Source: a virus
Virus record (IMG/VR): IMGVR_UViG_3300014050_000003
Span: 1-64,000 of that record
DNA: 64,000 nt
Direction: 5' to 3' (one strand)
Position numbers and translations under genes: made by a program. This document shows positions 1 through 6,846 of the stretch, piece after piece. A model generated the notes under the pieces. It was not told the DNA's origin and ran no database searches. It worked only from the letters and a program-made list of their open reading frames with translations. How positions within the stretch are numbered: position 1 is the first letter of the stretch; every line of letters begins with the position of its first letter.

Positions 1-375
1 ATAACTGTTGTTAACAGTCAACCGCAAACCAAGAATGTCTCCCTTGGCACGTTTGCCCACTGGCTTCAATTCAGTCTTGAAGTCAGCGAAGTCATAGCTA
101 GCGTAGAAACGAGCGCCATCACGAACCACAAACTTTTTGGAGTTGTAGTTAGCGAGCATGCTGTTCTGCGCCAGCGACTCTTCGACCATCGTCACGAGGT
201 CTGCATTCTTCACCACACCATACTGCTCGGTGCAAACTCCGAGCGTCATGGGTTCGGGGGTATCACGGCGTACCATCCCGAAGTATCCTGTCCTCTTGCC
301 GTCAGTTGTGAGGAGTGGCTCTTGGTGTACATCAAAATCGTATACACTTTGAGCGGGTTTAGTTGTTCTAGCCAT
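1..375 (-). CDS. DUF932-like phage protein, 3' part outside window
   Basis: Reading left from ATG at 375, 125 codons stay open to the window edge, so only the N-terminal part is here. It begins MARTTKPAQS and contains TLGVCTEQYGVVKNADL, the pattern of DUF932 (phage/plasmid-like) proteins, whose function is unknown. Codons are clearly richer in G and C than in the genes to the right, suggesting high expression or a different origin. A promoter TTGTCA-16-TATGAT ends 6 nt before the ATG, which supports this start. Confidence 0.75.
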   Translation of the reverse strand, partial: MARTTKPAQSVYDFDVHQEPLLTTDGKRTGYFGMVRRDTPEPMTLGVCTEQYGVVKNADLVTMVEESLAQNSMLANYNSKKFVVRDGARFYASYDFADFKTELKPVGKRAKGDILGLRLTVNNSY

Positions 376-434
376 AAGATAATCATACCACACTTTTAAA
401 TTGTGACAAGAACTTTTTTCGTGTTACAAGATTC

Positions 435-555
435 TAATAATCAGGTACTTACCAATCCTATCAAAGTTTTTTGCAATATTCGTAAAGCCTTGACTATCAA
501 CGACTTGCGCGCGCGGGGGCCCCGCCCCCGTAAATATATAATAATCAAGTACTTA
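435..555. repeat. Direct repeats flanking a GC-rich insert
   Basis: Two 17-nt direct repeats with one mismatch, TAATAATCAGGTACTTA at 435-451 and TAATAATCAAGTACTTA at 539-555, flank 87 nt that include a very GC-rich palindrome. No gene is seen in 376-557. The layout could be a small inserted element or a duplicated regulatory site; no transposase is present. Confidence 0.5.
514..530. repeat. GC-only hairpin CGGGGGC-CCC-GCCCCCG
   Basis: A 7-bp perfect all-G/C stem with a 3-nt loop, preceded by an alternating GCGCGCG run, in an otherwise A+T-rich region. It lies downstream of the leftward gene ending at 558 and upstream of the promoter of the gene starting at 375. It may end transcription, but no T tract follows it. 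Confidence 0.55.
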
Positions 556-557
556 TG

Positions 558-1010
558 TCAAACCAAATTAAATTTAATATTATTCTTTCTGTATTCTCTT
601 ACTTTCCTCATAGCATATAAACTAGCATCAACTTCACATAATTTAGCTTTAGTTCCCATGTTATATTTACGAATTTTCTTAATACCATGATAGAACTTAC
701 CCTTTTTATATTGATAAATATGTCTTAATTCATGAGCAATTAATTCAATTAAGCTCTCTTCCCAAGTATATGTATTAACTTCTAGGTATCCTCTGAATCC
801 ACCACTCTTATATGGCTTAATATATTTATTATATGCTGGGACTCCTACATGCAGTCTCATGCTACTCCAAGCTCTGCCGTGCCAATTTAATTTAGTATTA
901 CCAATATCTATTTTTCTGATGTCTTTAAGGAATACGCCTTGAGGCATACACCATTTAATAATTTCTTTTAGTTTATCTGAACAATATGAGGTGGTATTAA
1001 TTAGCTTCAT
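558..1010 (-). CDS. Putative zinc metallopeptidase (HExxH)
   Basis: About 150 residues with the zinc-peptidase signature HELRHIYQ in the middle and a downstream CEVDAS segment that could supply a third ligand. It resembles short SprT-like or phage metalloprotease domains; substrate unknown. The frame continues to 1028, but a promoter TTGACT-16-TATTAT ends 6 nt before the ATG at 1010 (MKLINTTS), so I prefer that start. No signal peptide is seen, so a cytoplasmic location is likely. Confidence 0.65.
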   Translation of the reverse strand: MKLINTTSYCSDKLKEIIKWCMPQGVFLKDIRKIDIGNTKLNWHGRAWSSMRLHVGVPAYNKYIKPYKSGGFRGYLEVNTYTWEESLIELIAHELRHIYQYKKGKFYHGIKKIRKYNMGTKAKLCEVDASLYAMRKVREYRKNNIKFNLV

Positions 1011-1040
1011 AGGCCAATAATACTTCAAACTAAATTAAAG

Positions 1041-1118
1041 TCAATAGTGATTTAGATAAATATATAAGAAAGTAAAAATTATAATAATATAAGCTACTAT
1101 GGTATCTCCTGTTATCAT
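1041..1118 (-). CDS. 25-residue membrane peptide
   Basis: Short frame from ATG 1118 encoding MITGDTIVAY followed by an Ile/Phe/Leu-rich stretch that would span a membrane once. It sits between two small genes on the same strand. Its 3' end overlaps the -35 box of the gene starting at 1010. No close Shine-Dalgarno is seen. One of many tiny single-TM frames in this region; function unknown. Confidence 0.4.
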   Translation of the reverse strand: MITGDTIVAYIIIIFTFLYIYLNHY

Positions 1119-1139
1119 GTATTTATTATTAAGCAAGCA

Positions 1140-1298
1140 CTATTTCACATTTATCCATTTAGCTTTTATCTTATTAAAGGATAACCATTCCTTAATTTGA
1201 TTTAATGTAGAAAAATAATCTACTTCTCCAGAATCTATATTTTGTATTCTATATAATTTAGTTGCAACCATTTTAACTATTGAATATCTATTACTCAT
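1140..1298 (-). CDS. Small hypothetical protein (52 aa)
   Basis: Begins MSNRYSIVKMVATK and ends in NKIKAKWINVK. The last part matches the end of the protein at 2310-2564 (LNKIKAKWARV), so the two are probably distant paralogues. The start overlaps the stop of the previous gene by 8 nt, implying translational coupling. Function unknown. Confidence 0.6.
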   Translation of the reverse strand: MSNRYSIVKMVATKLYRIQNIDSGEVDYFSTLNQIKEWLSFNKIKAKWINVK

Positions 1299-1446
1299 TA
1301 ATCCACCTTAATAGATGATCTAGTTCATGAATTGCACTTTCTAATTCATCAACCGCACTTGGATTATTATCATGCTCAATCATAAGAGCTTTATATTCTG
1401 AAATCCTATCACTGATTTCTTTGGCAATTTGTTCACTCGACTTCAT
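1291..1446 (-). CDS. Small acidic hypothetical protein (51 aa)
   Basis: Begins MKSSEQIAKEISDR and is charged and likely helical, with no recognised domain. It overlaps its neighbours by 14 nt upstream and 8 nt downstream, typical of a compact phage operon. Function unknown. Confidence 0.6.
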   Translation of the reverse strand: MKSSEQIAKEISDRISEYKALMIEHDNNPSAVDELESAIHELDHLLRWINE

Positions 1447-1576
1447 TTTCATCTCTTTGCGTTAAGTGATAACCACAAGATTCTAAAGCCATCTCTAGTG
1501 CTTGTTCATAACTATTAGCTTCAATTAACTCCGTAGGTTCTTGCATATCTTCAGTTTGCCAAAGATTAAACTTCAT
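1433..1576 (-). CDS. Small hypothetical protein (47 aa)
   Basis: The frame is open further upstream, but that part overlaps the gene at 1566-1772. ATG 1576 (MKFNLWQTEDMQEP) or 1582 overlaps only the end of that gene and is the likely start. The protein resembles the upstream product in its EAxSxxEALEMAL pattern (here EANSYEQALEMAL), suggesting related small alpha/beta domains. Function unknown. Confidence 0.55.
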   Translation of the reverse strand: MKFNLWQTEDMQEPTELIEANSYEQALEMALESCGYHLTQRDENEVE

Positions 1577-1772
1577 CTTCATCCTCATCAGTTTCAATGT
1601 GAATAATATCAAAGTTATAATCCACTTCCTCGAAGTTGGCATCACAATCTTCTGCCCTGTTAAGAGCCATCTCCTCTGCTTCTCCTTGGCTCTCTGCCTC
1701 AACCTCGATTTCAGCTTCGGCAATTTGGTTTCGTTGAATTGTTATGGTGTATTTTTTTAAGGTGTCGCTCAT
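1566..1772 (-). CDS. Small acidic hypothetical protein (68 aa)
   Basis: Begins MSDTLKKYTITIQ with alternating beta-like residues, then a helix EAESQGEAEEMALNRA and an acidic tail ETDEDEDEV. Promoter TTGACA-16-TATATT ends 6 nt before ATG 1772. First gene of a four-gene overlapping run that continues to 1140. Function unknown. Confidence 0.7.
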   Translation of the reverse strand: MSDTLKKYTITIQRNQIAEAEIEVEAESQGEAEEMALNRAEDCDANFEEVDYNFDIIHIETDEDEDEV

Positions 1773-1778
1773 AATTTT

Positions 1779-1806
1779 AATATACTCCTTTTATATTTTT
1801 TGTCAA
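1779..1806 (-). promoter_or_regulatory. Sigma70-type promoter placed for a leaderless mRNA
   Basis: TTGACA (1801-1806, read on the minus strand), a 16-nt spacer, TATATT (1779-1784), then 6 nt to ATG 1772. The predicted transcription start is the A of the start codon. Confidence 0.7.
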
Positions 1807-2069
1807 ATTAAATTTTCAGCTACTTCTACTTGCCAATTATTAGTAATCCATTTAGTGATTTGATCTGTCCAGTAACCAGTCGTAATCTGCCACAAATCTC
1901 TCTCAATCCTAATCCTATCAAAGCTATAATAGATATATTGATTAACTAATTTGTTTGTGCCATAATTGCTATCAAGCACATCTATCTTTATGTTGGTTAA
2001 GGTTTTAGGAATAGATACTCTAATCTTTCCACCCACAGCATACTCGCCTATTTTGAATGTTTTGGTCAT
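1803..2069 (-). CDS. Hypothetical protein (88 aa)
   Basis: Begins MTKTFKIGEYAVGGK and looks mostly beta-stranded, ending with a short helix around WITNNWQVEVAENLI. No family recognised. Transcribed alone from a promoter directly abutting its start. Its last codons overlap the -35 box of the next gene. Confidence 0.65.
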   Translation of the reverse strand: MTKTFKIGEYAVGGKIRVSIPKTLTNIKIDVLDSNYGTNKLVNQYIYYSFDRIRIERDLWQITTGYWTDQITKWITNNWQVEVAENLI

Positions 2070-2075
2070 AAAATT

Positions 2076-2103
2076 AATATAACCTAAATTATTATTTAGT
2101 CAA
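2076..2103 (-). promoter_or_regulatory. Sigma70-type promoter placed for a leaderless mRNA
   Basis: TTGACT (2098-2103), 16-nt spacer, TATATT (2076-2081), 6 nt, ATG at 2069, all on the minus strand. Same geometry as the sites before 1772, 2564 and 4500. Confidence 0.7.
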
Positions 2104-2308
2104 TCTTATATTGTCCAGAAAGAAATGTACAATTAGCATTAATCACAGAAATAATAGGATGTCCCTCGTCTAAAGTATCACAGTTTTTATTAGAGAACTC
2201 AAGAGTTGATCTAAAGTATTCTCCATTATTATCATATACAGTAATATCACTATTTAATTGAGCATCATTCATTTGCTGAATTTTGTAATATAACTCAAGA
2301 TATGTCAT
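2096..2308 (-). CDS. Small conserved-type phage protein (70 aa)
   Basis: Begins MTYLELYYKIQQMNDAQL and continues with DITVYDNNGEYF. The order 'helix ending in a D/N-x-QL turn, then D-x-TVY and an acidic turn' is seen in small uncharacterised phage proteins. It starts 2 nt after the stop of the preceding gene. Function unknown. Confidence 0.6.
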   Translation of the reverse strand: MTYLELYYKIQQMNDAQLNSDITVYDNNGEYFRSTLEFSNKNCDTLDEGHPIISVINANCTFLSGQYKID

Positions 2309-2309
2309 A

Positions 2310-2564
2310 TTAAACCCTCGCCCATTTAGCTTTGATCTTATTTAGGTGGTCTTTTGCTTCTTTGAATGTATAAAAATACATATACTGCTCGGGCACACAC
2401 GTAGGATATACTTGTTTAGCAATCCATAACTTCTTATTAATTAACTTCTTATTATAATCGCCGCCAAATAAATAAGGATTCTTATTTACTATACGATCTA
2501 ATATATAACAAAAGTATGTGGGTTTATTTAAGAAATCTGAGATGTATTTTTCTGTTGATGTCAT
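2310..2564 (-). CDS. Hypothetical protein (84 aa)
   Basis: Begins MTSTEKYISDFLNKP, is rich in Tyr and Lys, and ends FKEAKDHLNKIKAKWARV, sharing its C-terminus with the product of 1140-1298. Promoter TTGACT-16-TATATT ends 6 nt before ATG 2564. Function unknown. Confidence 0.65.
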   Translation of the reverse strand: MTSTEKYISDFLNKPTYFCYILDRIVNKNPYLFGGDYNKKLINKKLWIAKQVYPTCVPEQYMYFYTFKEAKDHLNKIKAKWARV

Positions 2565-2589
2565 GTCTTTAATATAAACTAAATTATTA

Positions 2590-2712
2590 TTAAGTCAAAT
2601 AAATATAATAAAGAAAAGCTATCCATCCACTCAAAGCTATAATAGTAATAACCATAGCTTCTATAAAACATCTTAATTTGCTTTTGCTGGTAACAATAGG
2701 AATATCAGTCAT
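2590..2712 (-). CDS. 40-residue single-TM protein
   Basis: MTDIPIVTSKSKLR, then an amphipathic segment and one hydrophobic span rich in Ile, Ala and Leu. Promoter TTGACA-17-TAATAT ends 6 nt before ATG 2712, good support for a real gene. Likely an inner-membrane peptide; function unknown. Confidence 0.6.
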   Translation of the reverse strand: MTDIPIVTSKSKLRCFIEAMVITIIALSGWIAFLYYIYLT

Positions 2713-2750
2713 GTATTTATATTATTTAGATTATTATTTTTTGTCAATTC

Positions 2751-2823
2751 GGAATCGAAGGGACTTGAACCCTCACTCCCCGCCGTGACAGGGCGGTGCT
2801 TTAACCAATTAAGCTACGATTCC
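2751..2823 (-). tRNA. tRNA-Asp (GTC)
   Basis: 73-nt cloverleaf on the minus strand: acceptor GGAATCG/CGATTCC, anticodon arm CCGCC-CTGTCAC-GGCGG with anticodon GTC, and a T-loop TTCAAGT. No CCA is encoded. It reads GAT/GAC codons, which are abundant here. Confidence 0.93.
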
Positions 2824-3039
2824 TCAACGAGATCCTGGAAATCTACTTAACATTTGAACTCTACAACTTTCAGCTTCGAATCCTATCATATCTTTTATTG
2901 CTTTATAAGCTTTATGATTCATATTGCCAAAACCAACATCTGCACTATATTTATTTAAATCTACTACTATTTCTTTTGGAAGCACACCATCTAAGATTCC
3001 ATTAGGCTTATAAACTATATTATATATTCTGCAAGTCAT
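2824..3039 (-). CDS. Hypothetical protein (71 aa)
   Basis: Begins MTCRIYNIVYKPNG, with LPKEIVVDLNKY in the middle and a C-terminus ending SRFPGSR. The stop codon is directly followed by tRNA-Asp, so the two may share a transcript. No domain recognised. Confidence 0.55.
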   Translation of the reverse strand: MTCRIYNIVYKPNGILDGVLPKEIVVDLNKYSADVGFGNMNHKAYKAIKDMIGFEAESCRVQMLSRFPGSR

Positions 3040-3054
3040 AAAAAAATTATGGTT

Positions 3055-3230
3055 TCAGCGACACCAAAAAACGCTCGAAGGATATATGGTTGAGGATAAT
3101 CCCGCAATCCCCTCAACATCCAATCCTTGATTTCGTGCGGAAATCAACGTAGAAGGAACGGAAAAGATATACGGCGCCTCGCTCTTTTCCTTTGCACCCT
3201 CTCGCAACCGAGAGTTTGCCCTCTACTATT
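3055..3230. ncRNA. Candidate structured RNA, five hairpins in a row
   Basis: An island richer in G+C than its flanks contains consecutive perfect inverted repeats: AGCG/CGCT near 3058-3075, GTTGAGG/CCTCAAC near 3090-3117, TTGATTTC/GAAATCAA near 3127-3147, GGAAAAGA/TCTTTTCC near 3158-3190 and CTCTCG-CAAC-CGAGAG near 3209-3224. No convincing ORF is present. It lies between two leftward genes. The strand is uncertain and I recognise no known RNA family. Confidence 0.45.
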
Positions 3231-3236
3231 CTTATA

Positions 3237-3371
3237 TTAATCTTTTTTTATAATAAAGTCAATACCTTTTTCTAACTTGTCCAAAGTGGTTTCAAGAATG
3301 TTACTAGCGAAACAGATAAGATTATTGCAATCACCATAATTAAGATTTTTCTCCATTTGTTTTTCGCTCAT
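3237..3371 (-). CDS. Small hypothetical protein (44 aa)
   Basis: MSEKQMEKNLNYGD..., containing CNNLICFASN and ending in a Lys-rich IIKKD. A TATAAT sits 7 nt before ATG 3371, though its -35 is poor. Its stop adjoins the structured stretch at 3055-3230. Function unknown. Confidence 0.5.
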   Translation of the reverse strand: MSEKQMEKNLNYGDCNNLICFASNILETTLDKLEKGIDFIIKKD

Positions 3372-3419
3372 ACAACCTATTATACATCAAATACAATATT
3401 TTGTAGAACAAATTTTTTA

Positions 3420-3480
3420 AACAGCGGAAGTTTTTCGGTACTTCCAAACGATTTGCTTTAACGGAAGCAACAACCGATGA
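3420..3480. repeat. Two hairpins with a possible pseudoknot
   Basis: GGAAGT-(TTTTCGGT)-ACTTCC is followed by TTGCTT-(TAACGG)-AAGCAA. The CGGT of the first loop could pair with ACCG just after the second stem. The segment lies in the 3372-3499 intergenic space, downstream of the secreted-peptide gene, and may stabilise or end that transcript. Confidence 0.4.
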
Positions 3481-3499
3481 CCACCATCACCTCACCAAA

Positions 3500-3631
3500 T
3501 TACTTTTTATGCTTTTTCTTTTTTAAAGCACCACTATGAAAAAGTTTATTTTGTTTATTAGTATATTTACTTTTAGCATATACTGGAGTAATAATAAACA
3601 AACTTAACATTAAGATAAATATTTTCTTCAT
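3500..3631 (-). CDS. Secreted, highly basic small peptide
   Basis: 43 residues: a signal peptide MKKIFILMLSLFIITPVYA with an AxA-like cleavage site, then a 24-residue mature part with many Lys and a KKKKHKK tail. Predicted to be exported to the periplasm. No family recognised; it could bind envelope polyanions, but that is inference. Confidence 0.6.
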   Translation of the reverse strand: MKKIFILMLSLFIITPVYAKSKYTNKQNKLFHSGALKKKKHKK

Positions 3632-3640
3632 AGTGTTACC

Positions 3641-3991
3641 TTATGCTAATTGTTTCTCGATGTCAAGTTTCTTGGTCTTGCCCATCCAGCTTTGAGGCAT
3701 AATATTCTTTAGCCAATCTTGCATAGATGGAATAAATCCCAAGTCCTCTGCTACATGCTGTTCGCCAACCCAACGAGTAGGAATCTTTTTGCCATTGGAT
3801 AATGTAATGGTGTGACCAAATATCCTCTCACACATAAAAATGCCCTCTGCATGATGACGCAAAGCTCTATGTCTAAAATCTGCCATCATCATCTTTGATT
3901 CATCGAACCAATCATGAATCTTCTGATAATCTTCGGGCGTTCCACCCCACTTTTTTGACGAGGACAAGGAATGATGGTATGGATTAGCCAT
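3641..3991 (-). CDS. DUF6915-like conserved protein
   Basis: 116 residues starting MANPYHHSLSSSKKWGGT, with the signatures DFRHRALRHHAEGIF and VGEQHVAEDLGFIPS. These match a family of about 110-residue proteins found in bacteria and mobile elements (DUF6915, from memory). Many conserved His residues hint at metal binding. It overlaps the next gene by 1 nt, and that neighbour is its usual partner family. Confidence 0.75.
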   Translation of the reverse strand: MANPYHHSLSSSKKWGGTPEDYQKIHDWFDESKMMMADFRHRALRHHAEGIFMCERIFGHTITLSNGKKIPTRWVGEQHVAEDLGFIPSMQDWLKNIMPQSWMGKTKKLDIEKQLA

Positions 3992-4500
3992 TAGAAACTC
4001 TCCTCACTAGTCCGAACTTCTTGAATCCTCTCATTGTATTCAAGATCAACCTTGCGATTAAGAACATCAAAGTGAAATGTCCCATAGCTACCTTCGTTAA
4101 TCTCCCAACCCATGTGACTAGCAGATAACTTATCATAGCATATCTCTTCAACAATCGAACTAACCTTACCTTCTCCACCACCAACCTCAACAAACTTTTT
4201 CTGCTTGTCATCCCAATCATGCTGTTTGCCAAGATGAGAACCTTTAACTACTAAATCGGGGCAAGATAGTTCTTTACCCCTGTGATCTTCATAAGTAATA
4301 CTTTCAATCTGACCACTATCGCCACAACCATCAAAGGTCACTTCGATGCTGGCTACTCTGGTTTCTTGAAGCGTATCAAATAATAGTTTAGCATTATGCT
4401 TAAACTTATCTGCTCTTTTTAATTGATCTGCTCTGATTTCTGCCATGATGTTATCCATCTTGGGCAGTTCGACTTTTTTGGATTTAGATGTTTTGCTCAT
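3991..4500 (-). CDS. DUF6878-like conserved protein
   Basis: 169 residues. The core has VTFDGCGDSGQIE, typical of DUF6878, and a C-terminal GTFHFDV segment. It is often adjacent to DUF6915 genes, as here. Function unknown. Promoter TTGACA-16-TATATT ends 6 nt before ATG 4500. Confidence 0.75.
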   Translation of the reverse strand: MSKTSKSKKVELPKMDNIMAEIRADQLKRADKFKHNAKLLFDTLQETRVASIEVTFDGCGDSGQIESITYEDHRGKELSCPDLVVKGSHLGKQHDWDDKQKKFVEVGGGEGKVSSIVEEICYDKLSASHMGWEINEGSYGTFHFDVLNRKVDLEYNERIQEVRTSEESF

Positions 4501-4506
4501 ACATCT

Positions 4507-4534
4507 AATATAATCTAAACTTAAACTTTGTCAA
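4507..4534 (-). promoter_or_regulatory. Sigma70-type promoter placed for a leaderless mRNA
   Basis: TTGACA (4529-4534), 16-nt spacer, TATATT (4507-4512), 6 nt, ATG 4500. It drives the DUF6878/DUF6915 pair. Confidence 0.75.
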
Positions 4535-4602
4535 TCCCTGTTTAGAAAAATATTTAAAATATATACTACTAGAATAACTCCTAAGATATAATAATAATTC
4601 AT
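4531..4602 (-). CDS. 23-residue membrane peptide
   Basis: MNYYYILGVILVVYILNIFL followed by NRD. One hydrophobic span. A good Shine-Dalgarno AAGGAG lies about 9 nt upstream of ATG 4602, unlike most neighbours, which look leaderless. Its stop overlaps the -35 box of the next gene. Function unknown. Confidence 0.5.
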   Translation of the reverse strand: MNYYYILGVILVVYILNIFLNRD

Positions 4603-4609
4603 TATTTAA

Positions 4610-4792
4610 TTACTCCTTATTTGCAATTGCTCTTTTTGCATCTACTCTTTTGAGCATAGCTTCTAGACGCTCAACTTCTTCCTCATAGCCGTACTTTTGC
4701 CACTCTTTGAGATGTGAAATTTGATCAACAATAGCATCTTGAATTAATAACCAATCATCTTTAGTAAAATGTTTATCAGTATATTCGCTCAT
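4610..4792 (-). CDS. Small coiled-coil-like protein (60 aa)
   Basis: MSEYTDKHFTKDDWLLIQDA, then charged helices ending in KRAIANKE. Promoter TTGACA-16-TATAGT ends 6 nt before ATG 4792. Probably co-transcribed with the 23-residue membrane peptide. Function unknown. Confidence 0.65.
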   Translation of the reverse strand: MSEYTDKHFTKDDWLLIQDAIVDQISHLKEWQKYGYEEEVERLEAMLKRVDAKRAIANKE

Positions 4793-4808
4793 AGGTCTAC
4801 TATAACTT

Positions 4809-5045
4809 TTATTTAACTGATGTCAATTTATATTTATTTATAACTGCAAGATAGCTATTTCGTTTTTTAAGTTTATGCTTTCTATAACTCTTATATCTTT
4901 TCTTTATTTTAACTTTCTTATTTAGCCTATATTGAATAGGATTTAAATCATAAGATACATATTTAGCTCTTACAAATTTATAAATACCAAATAGCCCCGA
5001 ACCAAATGCTGAGAATACTAATGCTAAAGCTGTAAGATGATTCAT
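4809..5045 (-). CDS. Single-TM basic protein (78 aa)
   Basis: An N-terminal hydrophobic segment (about residues 4-23, ALALVFSAFGSGLFGIY) is followed by a very Lys/Arg/Tyr-rich cytoplasmic tail. By the positive-inside rule the tail would face the cytoplasm and could touch nucleic acid. Overlaps the upstream gene by 4 nt. Function unknown. Confidence 0.6.
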   Translation of the reverse strand: MNHLTALALVFSAFGSGLFGIYKFVRAKYVSYDLNPIQYRLNKKVKIKKRYKSYRKHKLKKRNSYLAVINKYKLTSVK

Positions 5046-5278
5046 TTATTTTCCTCCAATTTATTTAATATTTGCATTATAAGACCTTTATTTTCGTCTG
5101 TCAAGTTGCCACTATATTTATTTAAAATTGGTTGAATACTATTATTTCTAAATGCTTTAAGTATATACCAATCAAAAGGATAACTCATATTTTTACTATC
5201 CCATTCACTTTTACAACAATAATAAAGATAAGCTAACTCGTCCTCAGAGAGAGCTTTTATTTGGTTATTTGAGATCAT
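5042..5278 (-). CDS. Hypothetical protein (78 aa)
   Basis: MISNNQIKALSEDELAYLYY..., with a CC pair at residues 21-22 and helical character. The ATGA overlap with the downstream TM gene implies translational coupling. No family recognised. Confidence 0.6.
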   Translation of the reverse strand: MISNNQIKALSEDELAYLYYCCKSEWDSKNMSYPFDWYILKAFRNNSIQPILNKYSGNLTDENKGLIMQILNKLEENK

Positions 5279-5356
5279 TTATTTGGTAAATTGAGCCCAA
5301 TGTAATAAGGCCAATCCACTTAATAAATATATTGTTGTTGTTATTATTTCGGGCAT
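5279..5356 (-). CDS. 25-residue membrane peptide
   Basis: MPEIITTTIYLLSGLALLHW then AQFTK, one hydrophobic span. The stop directly abuts the start of the following gene. No clear promoter or ribosome site. Kept because of its position in a chain of coupled small genes. Confidence 0.4.
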   Translation of the reverse strand: MPEIITTTIYLLSGLALLHWAQFTK

Positions 5357-5463
5357 ATTTGTTAATCTGTGGTTTTTAACAGAAATGGAAGGGGTCTAAC
5401 ATTTCTATTAGGAGCACCACTAACCTTGGGATTCACGGTTTATTTATTATATAATTTATTTGA

Positions 5464-5856
5464 TTATTTGTCTACTAAAAATAAACTAGCAGCTCTTAAT
5501 CTATTTGTCTTGTCTGTGCTATCAAATGCTTGAGATTCATGAATAAGACTATTTATTAAAACATTATTCTTATATATTTCTAAAATTACAATATAAGCTC
5601 CTAAATTCATTTTATCAATACCAAATTGAATAGAAAAATATGGTCTATCTGGATTTTTATTATTTACAAGATATGAGATATCAGATGGAAATTCTTTTTT
5701 TATTGGCTCTTGCTCTACAACGATTGATCTTATTACAGCATTTGAGCAAGTTATATTTAAAGTATATTTATCTTTATTTGGTTGGCTAAAAGATATAACA
5801 GGAATAAGAAATAAAATAAATGATAGGATACTGGATTTGAACCAATATCCTACCAT
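5464..5856 (-). CDS. Secreted protein with signal peptide (130 aa)
   Basis: The N-terminus MVGYWFKSSILSFILFLIPV forms a signal peptide, probably cleaved near SFS/QPNKD. The mature part looks beta-rich and ends in RAASLFLVDK. The start codon region overlaps the T-arm-like hairpin at 5821-5855, so translation start and RNA structure are coupled. Possibly periplasmic or outer-membrane facing; family unknown. Confidence 0.6.
   Translation of the reverse strand: MVGYWFKSSILSFILFLIPVISFSQPNKDKYTLNITCSNAVIRSIVVEQEPIKKEFPSDISYLVNNKNPDRPYFSIQFGIDKMNLGAYIVILEIYKNNVLINSLIHESQAFDSTDKTNRLRAASLFLVDK
5821..5855 (-). other. tRNA acceptor/T-arm-like minihelix (copy 1)
   Basis: On the minus strand a 14-bp stem with wobble pairs closes on a 7-nt loop TTCAAAT, the T-loop consensus, with CCAG/TTGG at its base. 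It lies 5 nt past the stop of the 53-residue gene at 5861-6022. Similar elements occur at 9065-9100 and 59864-59896. It could be a terminator, a processing site or a tRNA remnant. Confidence 0.55.
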
Positions 5857-5860
5857 ATAA

Positions 5861-6022
5861 TTACTTAGCCGAGACAGAAACTACTGAACCACCAGTCTTG
5901 TTGGCAAATCGCTTACTAGCGATCTTTGCACCACGGAGCGTTGGATAGCTCTTAGGAGCAACAACAAGCTGACCAGTCGTAGCTTTGACTTGCCAAGTGT
6001 ATTGCGTTTGAGTTGTATTCAT
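5861..6022 (-). CDS. Duplicated 53-residue basic protein, copy A
   Basis: MNTTQTQYTWQVKATTGQ... followed by repeated RGAKIASKRFANKTGG elements, ending VSVSAK. The protein is identical to the product of 9106-9267. Its codons are richer in G/C than neighbours, suggesting high expression. Promoter TTGACA-17-TAATAT ends 6 nt before ATG 6022. Small and basic, so nucleic-acid binding is possible; no family recognised. Confidence 0.7.
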   Translation of the reverse strand: MNTTQTQYTWQVKATTGQLVVAPKSYPTLRGAKIASKRFANKTGGSVVSVSAK

Positions 6023-6061
6023 AAGTTAATATTAGTATATATTTTAGATAATGTCAATATA

Positions 6062-6253
6062 TTATTTGTTATTTTTAAATTTTTCTTCGCTTGGGGTTTC
6101 AGTAGCATCTTCTTTATTGTAGATAGTTCTCTTTGGGCGAACCTTTTTCATCTCTTTGCTTCTCTTGGTATTGCCCCAAGGATTCATTCCACTATTTTTG
6201 ATATTATTTACAATGTATTTGATCTCTTTTATTTCTTGTTTTGTAAGTGCCAT
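6062..6253 (-). CDS. Duplicated 63-residue basic protein, copy A
   Basis: MALTKQEIKEIKYIVNNIKN..., then SGMNPWGNTKRSKEM and a charged tail. About 90 percent or more identical to the product of 9307-9498. Promoter TTGACC-17-TATTAT lies 7 nt before ATG 6253. It and the 53-residue gene form a cassette present twice in this region. Function unknown. Confidence 0.7.
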   Translation of the reverse strand: MALTKQEIKEIKYIVNNIKNSGMNPWGNTKRSKEMKKVRPKRTIYNKEDATETPSEEKFKNNK

Positions 6254-6321
6254 ATTTAGAATAATACAAAGAATCTATTATTTGGTCAAGTTATTTCTAA
6301 ATACTTTAAAGTAATCTAAAA

Positions 6322-6744
6322 TTAAACAAAATAATCTAAAAAAGCCTTTGCCCCTTTGCCTAGTTTCCAGTTAAATAATTTGCTTATTTCTTGAAGCGAA
6401 GGAGTTTCTGGAAACTTATCTATATCTGGATACAATACATACTGATTAACTGCTAACATATCATAGGTATCATAGAACAACCCATATTCAGTATCACTCT
6501 CTCTATAACATATATATTTGGGGCTATATTTAATTGCTATGTATTTATTTTTGGTTTCTATTAAAGCTATATACTCATTTAAATAAACATCAATATTAGA
6601 TATATATGATATGGTTAATTTGTTTTTTAATTTAATATAAAGATCGTTGTCTGCTATTATCCAATCTCCTAATCTATACTTTGGATTTTTTATTGTATCA
6701 TAATAATGCTCTAATCTACTATCTAGATTATTTGATTTTTTCAT
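6322..6744 (-). CDS. Hypothetical protein (140 aa)
   Basis: Begins MKKSNNLDSRLEHYYDT, Tyr-rich and beta-like in the middle, ending in WKLGKGAKAFLDYFV. An AAGG directly precedes the ATG at very short spacing. No family recognised. Confidence 0.6.
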   Translation of the reverse strand: MKKSNNLDSRLEHYYDTIKNPKYRLGDWIIADNDLYIKLKNKLTISYISNIDVYLNEYIALIETKNKYIAIKYSPKYICYRESDTEYGLFYDTYDMLAVNQYVLYPDIDKFPETPSLQEISKLFNWKLGKGAKAFLDYFV

Positions 6745-6846
6745 CCTTATACATAGATTACATTAGAATACAGATAAAATAAAGATATATTTTTTAAATA
6801 TTATACTTGACTTATTTGGAAATAAATATATTATGGATAACCAATA

